64,000 nucleotides of DNA, from contig JAEUTZ010000002.1 in assembly GCA_016787725.1 (NCBI GenBank), forward strand, positions 124,001 through 188,000, written 5' to 3'. This document shows, in pieces, positions 56,921 through 64,000 of this stretch. Source of the stretch: Cyclobacteriaceae bacterium (GTDB lineage: Bacteria > Bacteroidota > Bacteroidia > Cytophagales > Cyclobacteriaceae). Numbering within the stretch: position 1 is the stretch's first letter; the number at the start of each line of letters is the position of its first letter. Under the pieces are notes generated by a model that did no database searches, was not told where the DNA came from, and saw only the letters and a program-made list of their open reading frames with translations. The position numbers were made by a program, and so were the translations under genes.

Positions 56921-58239
56921 AATCTTATTTCCTTTTAACCATTCTCATTTCCACAATCACGTGTGGCCAAACTCTTGAAGAAAAAATTCAGCAACGGGTA
57001 ACGTTTCAGGAGACCCCCGGCATCGTGGTTGGAATGTATGATCAGGGTAAAATATCCTATTATGCCTTTGGTGTAGCTGACCTTAAAGCAAAGGAACCCG
57101 TAACTTCGCGAACCCTATTTGAAATCGGTTCCATCACAAAAACCTTTACTACCAGTGTGGCTGCACTTTTAAGCCTGGAGCAAAAAATAGCGTTTGATGA
57201 AAAAGCACAAACCTATTTGCCTGCAAGGATTGTCCTTCCTGAAAAAAACGGGAAGTCCATCACCATTGGTCACCTGGCGTCTGCTCATTCCGGCTTACCA
57301 CGCATGCCCGGGAATTTTGCTCCTGCCGATGTCAATAATCCGTATATCGATTATCGCGAAAACGAACTGACCGCGTTTTTGAACAATTGTGAACTGAATC
57401 GCGAACCCGGAAGTCAATATGAGTATTCCAATCTGGGCATGGGGCTGTTAGGGTATATCGTTTCCCGCATCGAAGACAAACCTTATTCCAAACTCATTCA
57501 CGAATCCATAGCCAAACCGCTGGAGATGCGTCATACGTTCATCAGTGGACAAGTCCATGATAAATTGTTGGCCACCGGTTATTCAGGAAGCACTCCTGTG
57601 AAGGCCTGGACCTGGGAAGATGCTAGTGTGTTGACCGGAGCCGGAGGGATTGTATCCAATGCTGAGGATATGATGAAGTTCCTTGTTGCACAACTCAATC
57701 CGCCCTCCAACAATCTTGGAAAGGCCTTTGTCATTACGCATGCCCCGAAAGGAGATGCCGGGAAGATGAAAATCGGGTACGGCTGGCACATTCGCGATGA
57801 AAGTCTCATTTGGCATAATGGTGGTACAGGTGGCTTCCGGTCCTTTGCAGGATTTGATAAAACTTTAAACAAAGCTGTAGTTATACTCACGAATTCCAAT
57901 ACCGGAGCAGACGATTTGGGCTTTCATCTTTTGAATGAAAAAAATGAACTGAAGCCCCTGAAAAAGCCCTTCACCGTGCCGTTCGAAACACTTCAACAGT
58001 ATGTGGGTATGTATGAACTAACTCCTGGTTTTCAAATTGAAATATCCCGAGAGGAATCAACCCTGTTCCTGCAGGCAACCGGTCAGCCCAAAGTAACTAT
58101 CTATGCAGAGACGGATTCAAAATTTTATCTGAAACTTGTGGAAGCGCAGGTTGAATTTGTTAGGAATCAGGATGGTGTGGTTGAACAATTGATTCTTTAT
58201 CAGAATGGAGCCACGCTGCCTGGAAAAAAAATCCGGTAG
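56917..58239 (+). CDS. Serine hydrolase, class C beta-lactamase-like
   Basis: 440 residues with a signal peptide (MKSYFLLTILISTITCG, lipobox-like STITCG). The beta-lactamase/DD-peptidase motifs are present: S72-x-x-K75 (EIGSITKTF), Y170-S-N172 (YEYSNLGMG) and a later HNGGTGG. A C-terminal domain of about 100 residues follows. Such proteins act on D-amino-acid peptides, lactams or esters in the periplasm; whether it hydrolyses beta-lactams cannot be told. Its stop codon touches the stop region of the convergent hslV gene with no space for a terminator. Confidence 0.9.
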   Translation: MKSYFLLTILISTITCGQTLEEKIQQRVTFQETPGIVVGMYDQGKISYYAFGVADLKAKEPVTSRTLFEIGSITKTFTTSVAALLSLEQKIAFDEKAQTYLPARIVLPEKNGKSITIGHLASAHSGLPRMPGNFAPADVNNPYIDYRENELTAFLNNCELNREPGSQYEYSNLGMGLLGYIVSRIEDKPYSKLIHESIAKPLEMRHTFISGQVHDKLLATGYSGSTPVKAWTWEDASVLTGAGGIVSNAEDMMKFLVAQLNPPSNNLGKAFVITHAPKGDAGKMKIGYGWHIRDESLIWHNGGTGGFRSFAGFDKTLNKAVVILTNSNTGADDLGFHLLNEKNELKPLKKPFTVPFETLQQYVGMYELTPGFQIEISREESTLFLQATGQPKVTIYAETDSKFYLKLVEAQVEFVRNQDGVVEQLILYQNGATLPGKKIR

Positions 58240-58776
58240 TTACAACGTCTCCACCACCAGGTTGTGGTTGGTGTAGATGCAGATATCCGCTGCAATATTG
58301 AGACTTTCCCGCACCATTTCTTCAGCAGATAAGTGCGTGGCATGCTTCTTCATAGCCAGCGCTGCCGACTGAGCGTACATGGCACCCGAGCCGATAGCCG
58401 CTACGTGATGATCGGGTTCCAAGACATCGCCTGTGCCGGAAATAATCAGAATCTCATCTTTGTTGGCGGCAATCAGCATGGCCTCCAGTCTGCGGAGAAA
58501 TCGATCCATGCGCCAATCTTTTGCCAGCTCAATTGCAGCACGCTTCATGTTACCTCCATAGGCATTCAGCTTTTCATCAAAGCGATCCAACAGTGTAAAT
58601 GCATCGGCCGTGGAGCCGGCAAATCCCACCAACACTTTTCCCTCCTGTAATTTGCGGATCTTCTTCACATTGCTCTTCGCAATCGTGTTGCCCATGGTAG
58701 CCTGACCATCACCACCAATAGAAACTTTTCCATTATGGAGTACGGCAAGAATGGTGGTGGCGTGAATTTTTTGCAT
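58240..58776 (-). CDS. hslV: ATP-dependent protease peptidase subunit HslV
   Basis: 178 residues from the ATG that begins [19 protein letters not shown]; the frame is open upstream for 35 more codons but those residues do not belong to the family. The catalytic threonine is T7, exposed after removal of the six-residue propeptide, and [23 protein letters not shown] is the family signature. HslV forms the proteolytic core of the HslUV complex with the ATPase HslU. No hslU lies within this window, so it is encoded elsewhere. The gene for pyruvate dehydrogenase E2 lies upstream in the same direction. Confidence 0.95.
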   Translation of the reverse strand: MQKIHATTILAVLHNGKVSIGGDGQATMGNTIAKSNVKKIRKLQEGKVLVGFAGSTADAFTLLDRFDEKLNAYGGNMKRAAIELAKDWRMDRFLRRLEAMLIAANKDEILIISGTGDVLEPDHHVAAIGSGAMYAQSAALAMKKHATHLSAEEMVRESLNIAADICIYTNHNLVVETL

Positions 58777-58882
58777 ATGATGATAAAAAATAAAGTCAGT
58801 TTTCGAAAAGCCCAAATTTTCAGAATCCTCCAATGGGTGGAATGAGCCCATTCGGCCTGACAAGCATTGTTTGAAAAGCAAT

Positions 58883-60499
58883 TTAAATCAAAATGCGAAC
58901 TGGATCTTCCAATAGTCCTTTGAGGGTTTTCAGAAAAGCAGAACCCACTGCACCATCCACCGCACGGTGGTCGCACGATAGCGTTACTTTCATCACATTG
59001 CCAACCGCAAGCTGTCCGTTTTTAACAATGGCCGTTTCTTTAATTCCACCCACCGCCAGGATGCACGCGTCTGGCGGATTAATGATGGCAGTAAACTCTT
59101 CGATACCAAACATGCCCAAATTGGAAATCGTAAATGTGCTTCCCTCCCAGTCACTGGGCTGTAATTTTTTGTCCTGCGCCTTTTGTGCAAGATCCTTCAC
59201 TTCAGCCGCGATGTGCGATAGCGATTTGTTATCCGCAAAGCGAACTACAGGAACAACCAACCCATCTTTCACGGCAACGGCTACCCCGATGTGGATGTGA
59301 TGATTCTTACGCATTTTGTCGCCTAACCAACTTACGTTAACATCCGGATGTTGACGTAACGCGGCAGCGGTAGCCTTCAATACAATGTCATTAAATGATA
59401 CTTTGACCGGTGAAACCTCATTGATGCTCTTGCGTGCTTCCACGGCTTTGTCCATGTTGATCTCCATGGTAAGATAGAAGTGCGGAGCGGTGAATTTACT
59501 TTCTGACAACCTCCGGGCAATTGTCTTTCGCATTTGCGAAACCGCCACCTCTTCAAAGCTCTCCTGACCAACAACTTTAGGTAACACGACAGGTGCCGAC
59601 TTCGAGCCGGCAGGTGTCGCAACAGCGGCAGCAGGCTTATAAGACTCAACATCCTGTTTCGTGACACGACCGCCCTCTCCTGTACCTTGTATCTTGCTGA
59701 TGTCAAAGCCAAGGTCCTTCGCCATTTTTTTCGCTAACGGGGATGCTTTAACGCGACCATTTGAAGCCCCATTGGAAGTGCTGCCTGTGCTTACTGAGAC
59801 AGCCGAAGGACTCTTTGTCTCGGCCGCTGATGCCGTTGGCATTGCGGCAGTCGATCCTTTTGCCTGATGTGCCTTTAACAAGGTTTGCCAATCGGCATTC
59901 TTTTCGCCAATGATCGCTAACACTCCATTAACCGCTACCGCCTCCTTTTCTTTAGCCCCGATATAAAGTAACGTTCCTGTGTTGTACGACTCATACTCCA
60001 TCGTTGCCTTATCAGTTTCTACTTCGGCCAACAGTTCACCCGACTTCACCGCATCGCCCACTTTTTTGTGCCAGGCAGCAATCACACCTTCATTCATGGT
60101 ATCACTCATCTTGGGCATCAATACAATCTCCGCCTTGATTCCGGAAGTATCGATGGTGGCTTCTGCTACGGCTGTTGCGGTTTCTGTTTTCGCTGGCTCC
60201 GATTTACCCGCTGCAGCGGTGGTTGTGCTTGCACCCGATAACAGGCCAGAAAAATCTTCGCCCTTATTTCCAACAATAGCGAGCACGTCATTGATTTTAA
60301 CAGCTTCACCCTCTTTGGCACCCAGGTATAAAACGGTACCGGTATTAAACGACTCATAATCCATGGTGGCCTTATCTGTCTCTATTTCGGCCATCAGTTC
60401 ACCTGATTTAACTGGATCACCAACTTTTTTATGCCACTTGGCAATCACCCCTTCGGTCATGGTGTCGCTCATTTTGGGCATCCGTACAATCTCTGCCAT
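58883..60499 (-). CDS. Dihydrolipoyllysine acetyltransferase (pyruvate dehydrogenase E2)
   Basis: 538 residues: lipoyl domain 1 (about 2-78, lipoylated K43 in [11 protein letters not shown]), lipoyl domain 2 (about 123-200, K164 in [11 protein letters not shown]), an Ala/Ser/Thr-rich linker, a peripheral subunit-binding domain (about 248-287, [20 protein letters not shown]) and the catalytic domain (about 315-538), with H511 and D515 in [15 protein letters not shown]. It transfers acetyl groups to CoA in the pyruvate dehydrogenase complex. Two near-identical lipoyl domains point to an internal duplication. E1 and E3 are not in the window. Confidence 0.96.
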   Translation of the reverse strand: MAEIVRMPKMSDTMTEGVIAKWHKKVGDPVKSGELMAEIETDKATMDYESFNTGTVLYLGAKEGEAVKINDVLAIVGNKGEDFSGLLSGASTTTAAAGKSEPAKTETATAVAEATIDTSGIKAEIVLMPKMSDTMNEGVIAAWHKKVGDAVKSGELLAEVETDKATMEYESYNTGTLLYIGAKEKEAVAVNGVLAIIGEKNADWQTLLKAHQAKGSTAAMPTASAAETKSPSAVSVSTGSTSNGASNGRVKASPLAKKMAKDLGFDISKIQGTGEGGRVTKQDVESYKPAAAVATPAGSKSAPVVLPKVVGQESFEEVAVSQMRKTIARRLSESKFTAPHFYLTMEINMDKAVEARKSINEVSPVKVSFNDIVLKATAAALRQHPDVNVSWLGDKMRKNHHIHIGVAVAVKDGLVVPVVRFADNKSLSHIAAEVKDLAQKAQDKKLQPSDWEGSTFTISNLGMFGIEEFTAIINPPDACILAVGGIKETAIVKNGQLAVGNVMKVTLSCDHRAVDGAVGSAFLKTLKGLLEDPVRILI

Positions 60500-60593
60500 G
60501 TCGATTTATTGTTAGATCTTGAATTTCTGTAGTTGAGGGTCAAAAATAGCCTTATTTAGCCGATTTTCAAGTCACATTCGCTGGCCTGTTTCC

Positions 60594-63500
60594 CTAAAAA
60601 TTGAGTGTGCCTAACAAAAATTCAAAAACGGATGCCGAATGTTGGATCCCATAGGAATACCGGACGCCAATGTCCAGTTGAGGTAATAAGCGGAATACAT
60701 TGATGTCGAACTTGATTTCTGCTCCGGTTGAAAGATAGGTTCTGTTACCGCCATTGTATAACGAGTATTGTCCATAGCCATAATCCAAAAACAGATTGGC
60801 CCGTACCCGTTGAAAGTTTACAACGGGCCCCAGAGCAATATCCGGATACCACACCGGCAGGGTGTAGTTGGCGGACATGGAGTAGAATTCCTTAAACCGG
60901 AACACCGATTGGCCACGGGGTAACGGAATTCGGTTGCGAAACAGATAATCATCAAAGGCTTGATTAAAATCAGTATCCACCAAAGTATTCTGGTAGCTCC
61001 AGTAACCCCACAGCGAGTGGTGTTTAGCCAGGCCCGGAAAATAAAGGTACCCAGTAAAGGCGAACAAGCCCCCCTCCAAATCACTTTTGCTATACGGAGT
61101 TGAAAACCAATCCAAGAAGATCAGCTGCCCCCACCCACTGTTAATATCCCGTCTGTTTTGCTTCAGTAACCGATAGGCCGAAAAGGTAAACTGGTTAAAA
61201 ATCAGATTCCCGTTGCCCACATAATCGAAGAAAGGATAAACACTTAAAATGGAAGTTCGGGCTACATCGCTACCGTTCTGATTGATCGTATCATACCGGA
61301 TGATCGCAGGAACATACCGTTCCTCGTTTATCGAATTTTTGAAATTATTAACCCGCGTGTAGCCCACATAATTTCCAAAGGTGACGGAACTTACATACCG
61401 GGATTTGGTGGTTACCAAGGGTATCCGGATGCCAGCCGTAACCGTACTTTCATCCCAGGTGAACGTAATATTTTGCTCGTTGCGAACAAACGTAGTGTCA
61501 TTTTGCTTGTTGATCAGCCATTCATCAATAATGAAATCACCTTCATTGACGGACCGTTTACCTTTTGAACAATTGACATCCAGCACCGGGAAAAAACCCT
61601 GGTAGCTGATCCCGGCATTCCAGATTCCGGTACGTTCATAAATGTCGAACCGATAGCCGGCATTAATGGCCGTGGTGCTGAGGACATCGCGTGATGTGAT
61701 CCCAAGATCCACTTCGGTAAAGTTGCTGTTGAAATAAGCCCCCCAGCTGTGCGGATTTAGCATGTGTGTGAATTCAGAATACCGGCTCATGGCATACGAC
61801 TTAACCGGAACACTGTCTAACAAGTGCTGCCTGCCTTCCTGCTCAGCCAGCGGTGTGATGAAGGAAGAATAGGTGCTCAGAGTATCTGCCGGTTTCCAGG
61901 AAGTGGGTTGAAAGGGAATTTTTACAACCTCAAATCCGTCACGACCTTGTTCGTTATAATACATTGTTTGACCATCCAGGCTGATCGATGGATTGTAAGC
62001 GCCATACTTACTGGACGTAATTTGAAACCGCTCTCCACTGGTTACATCCAACGCAAAGATGTTGTCAATTCCTGTTAAGGGAGAGTTGTAAAGAATATAA
62101 TTTCCATGCGGTACCGGGTACCCAATGTTTTCTGTTTCAAAAGAGGCCATCGGAACCATCGATCCGGTTCGCAGGTCAACCCGCGCCATGGATTTTTTCA
62201 TGTTGCTGGTCAGCAGCACGACCAATTCATTCTCGTTGATCCACCGAGGCATCGAAATAAAATCATTTCCAGGATTTTCAATCTCTTGCACTACTTCCGT
62301 GGTCTCATAATTTATTATTACCAACTTGCTCTTATAGTCTGTTGAGGTTTCAACGGTTGCCACTAAATTTCCACCAGGCGAAAGGGCTGCCGCTGCATAT
62401 CGGGATTTAGTTGACAATGGCTTCCGGACTTTTGTTTTGAAATCGTACCCCATGACGATGGAATACGTTTTCATTCGCCACCGTGGATCATACCGGTATT
62501 CGTTCCACACAATTCTTCCATGTGCAACCGAGAGCATGCCGGTACTGTTCAAAATACCCGGAATCCAGACCTTTTTCTCCTTCCCTGCAGTAAGCAGCAC
62601 CAGTTCCTCAATATTTCCAATCCCCGACTTCAGAGCAATCACGGAATCGGGGGCAATTTCATGGGGAAACCGATAATCTGTATACGTTGATCCTTGGCGT
62701 GTGGTAATGGTTTCGTACGGTGTAACTTCCAGTTGAGCTTGCTTCGATTTCCATTCTGTCTGAAGGTCATCGGCCATAGCCCGGTACAGATCGGTAACGT
62801 GCAACCCTGCTTCTTTATTTATCGAATTTGAAAATGTAAAAGGTATAATGGAATTACTCCATGCTCTTTTGGTAACCCGATCCCAGACATCCGGATGGCC
62901 CGTGCGCTTTCGCAGGTAAGATACCAACTGGTAGCCCAAAACATAGTGATCGGGGATGTTATGTTTATACGACCGCAGGTATTGTTTGTGGTAATTAAAG
63001 ACGCGGCCTTCCTGCAGGTTGGTACGAAACAGGAGATCAAAATTTGGAATGCGACCCCGCCCACTTTGGGTAAAAGCCGTTTCGGTGGCCACGGCATCCC
63101 CTTCCCAAAACCATTGGGGCACAGCGGTGTAGGACATTACTGCCAGGGTGTTGGCGCCAAATAGATAATACAGGAATCGATTAAATCCGCGGGTAGCCTG
63201 CTGAAATTGAACGATGTGCCGGTATTCGTGCGTGGCAAGCAAATCTAACCAATCGAGGTTGCCGACAAAGTTGTAATTCTGTGAAGGCATACCAAAGAAT
63301 TCAGACCTACGGGGAGTAATTGAAACAAAGCCATTGCTGATGGCAGATTGATTTTGTAGAATAACGGAGATCTTCCTTGGATCCGAACGCAAGGTTTTGG
63401 TTTCCGGAATGCGGATGTGCTCCAGGGTGTTTGTCATCCGCTGGGCTTGTTCCTGATAACCTTCCGGAAAAATGATTTTGAAATGATCCGTGTTAATCTG

Positions 63501-63605
63501 ATACCATTTCAGGTTCGGGTTGTTGTCCAATACCAATGAACTTTGGCTATAGACTCGAATGGAAAAAATAATGAGTATTACCGCTACCGGAAAGAAACGC
63601 ATCAT
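60594..63605 (-). CDS. Outer-membrane protein with gluzincin-like domain, beta-propeller and barrel
   Basis: 1003 residues with a signal peptide (ending near VYSQ). The first 300 residues carry a zinc-peptidase pattern: H126-E127-x-x-H130 in LLATHEYRHIVQF and E169 in WFWEGDA, as in gluzincin (M1-like) peptidases. Residues about 300-580 are PD40-type propeller repeats (ALSPGGNLVATVETSTDYK, YNPSISLDGQTMYYN). From about 610 on, alternating strands and a terminal FEFLLGTLNF indicate an outer-membrane barrel. It is likely surface- or periplasm-exposed; the zinc triad may be active or relic. Two ATG codons (63605, 63602) could start it. Function unknown. Confidence 0.78.
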   Translation of the reverse strand: MMRFFPVAVILIIFSIRVYSQSSLVLDNNPNLKWYQINTDHFKIIFPEGYQEQAQRMTNTLEHIRIPETKTLRSDPRKISVILQNQSAISNGFVSITPRRSEFFGMPSQNYNFVGNLDWLDLLATHEYRHIVQFQQATRGFNRFLYYLFGANTLAVMSYTAVPQWFWEGDAVATETAFTQSGRGRIPNFDLLFRTNLQEGRVFNYHKQYLRSYKHNIPDHYVLGYQLVSYLRKRTGHPDVWDRVTKRAWSNSIIPFTFSNSINKEAGLHVTDLYRAMADDLQTEWKSKQAQLEVTPYETITTRQGSTYTDYRFPHEIAPDSVIALKSGIGNIEELVLLTAGKEKKVWIPGILNSTGMLSVAHGRIVWNEYRYDPRWRMKTYSIVMGYDFKTKVRKPLSTKSRYAAAALSPGGNLVATVETSTDYKSKLVIINYETTEVVQEIENPGNDFISMPRWINENELVVLLTSNMKKSMARVDLRTGSMVPMASFETENIGYPVPHGNYILYNSPLTGIDNIFALDVTSGERFQITSSKYGAYNPSISLDGQTMYYNEQGRDGFEVVKIPFQPTSWKPADTLSTYSSFITPLAEQEGRQHLLDSVPVKSYAMSRYSEFTHMLNPHSWGAYFNSNFTEVDLGITSRDVLSTTAINAGYRFDIYERTGIWNAGISYQGFFPVLDVNCSKGKRSVNEGDFIIDEWLINKQNDTTFVRNEQNITFTWDESTVTAGIRIPLVTTKSRYVSSVTFGNYVGYTRVNNFKNSINEERYVPAIIRYDTINQNGSDVARTSILSVYPFFDYVGNGNLIFNQFTFSAYRLLKQNRRDINSGWGQLIFLDWFSTPYSKSDLEGGLFAFTGYLYFPGLAKHHSLWGYWSYQNTLVDTDFNQAFDDYLFRNRIPLPRGQSVFRFKEFYSMSANYTLPVWYPDIALGPVVNFQRVRANLFLDYGYGQYSLYNGGNRTYLSTGAEIKFDINVFRLLPQLDIGVRYSYGIQHSASVFEFLLGTLNF

Positions 63606-63658
63606 AACCCCAGATAAAACGGTAAGCTACATCAGGTTATGGAATTTTACTAAACCAC

Positions 63659-64000
63659 TTACTCAATTCTGGTCACCTCATCGAGGCTGGAGAACTTCCG
63701 CCCTAACCCCGACTTTGCCCCTACATTAAAGAACCCCAATACGGGTGAGCCGTTAGGGTTTGTATTTTTTAAATTGGTGTCTACGTTGGCCAGCGGGGTT
63801 GCAAACAGTTCGCTAAAGCCACCGGGGCGATCGGTTTGAATGCTGACTTCATTTAAAAAATTAAAAGCCGCTTCCGTTACCGCATGTATTTCAACAAAAA
63901 CAGAATCGCCAACAACATACGGTGATTTTATGGATCCGTCATCCGCTTCGTCAAACGGGTTGATGGCTCTGCGGATGGGTGGCAGGAAATCAATTCCATT
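63659..64000 (-). CDS. Hypothetical protein, possibly DUF4249 family (N-terminus outside window)
   Basis: The last 113 codons of a gene that enters from the right edge. The visible part (SPYVVGDSVFVEIHAVTEAA, FNFLNEVSIQTD, FATPLANVDTNLKNTNPNGS, VLGFFNVGAKSG) resembles the C-terminus of DUF4249 lipoproteins, common near TonB-dependent receptors in Bacteroidota. It stops 53 bases ahead of the metallopeptidase-like gene on the same strand. Assignment is tentative, because only the C-terminus is seen. Confidence 0.5.
   Translation of the reverse strand, partial: NGIDFLPPIRRAINPFDEADDGSIKSPYVVGDSVFVEIHAVTEAAFNFLNEVSIQTDRPGGFSELFATPLANVDTNLKNTNPNGSPVLGFFNVGAKSGLGRKFSSLDEVTRIE

Overview
The window is a stretch of chromosome from a Bacteroidota bacterium, most probably of the order Cytophagales. 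The sequence evidence is a SusC/SusD pair, tandem ~800-residue FtsX-like permeases, 7TM-DISM and CHASE3 signalling proteins, Bacteroidota-type promoter boxes (TAnnTTTG) and an absence of obvious Shine-Dalgarno sequences. The order-level assignment is inference, because no rRNA is present.

Left part (1-12.5 kb): the 3'-truncated and the complete copy of two tandem FtsX-like permeases (minus strand), YebC, two outer-membrane beta-barrel proteins, an MpaB-like (DUF2236) protein, an SRPBCC protein, then katG divergent from oxyR. The OxyR start codon overlaps a perfect match to the OxyR palindrome.

12.5-26.2 kb (minus strand): a polysaccharide utilisation locus reading SusC, SusD, a LamG/Ig-like surface lipoprotein, two GH144 enzymes and a GH3 beta-glucosidase. 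The GH144 plus GH3 combination points to beta-1,2-glucan. Directly upstream is an unusual candidate regulator: a 7TM-DISM membrane receptor with a coiled coil whose C-terminus is the zinc ribbon and helical domain of an IS1595-type transposase, without the catalytic DDE domain. A perfect 16-bp palindrome lies between this gene and susC.

26.3-32.5 kb: a TetR-regulated TolC/HlyD/RND efflux operon, with matching operator sequences in front of the repressor gene and in front of the tolC-like gene. 32.6-37.5 kb holds a START-domain protein, a nitrilase, a Dabb protein and a GH2 enzyme.

38.1-52.2 kb: a visibly A+T-rich block of signalling genes: a multi-PAS kinase with a NarL-type regulator, a CHASE3 kinase, two stand-alone receiver proteins, a receiver-kinase fusion, a PAS-containing class III adenylate cyclase, and a protein fusing a cyclic-nucleotide-binding domain to a CPBP-type membrane domain with altered motif residues. 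The block is followed by a broken XRE regulator and a tRNA-Glu gene, so it may be an acquired island.

Right part (53-64 kb): gap, a 57-residue membrane peptide gene, a class III aminotransferase/AI-2E transporter/serine hydrolase operon, hslV, the E2 subunit of pyruvate dehydrogenase, a 1003-residue metallopeptidase-like/propeller/barrel protein, and the 3' end of one more gene cut by the window edge.
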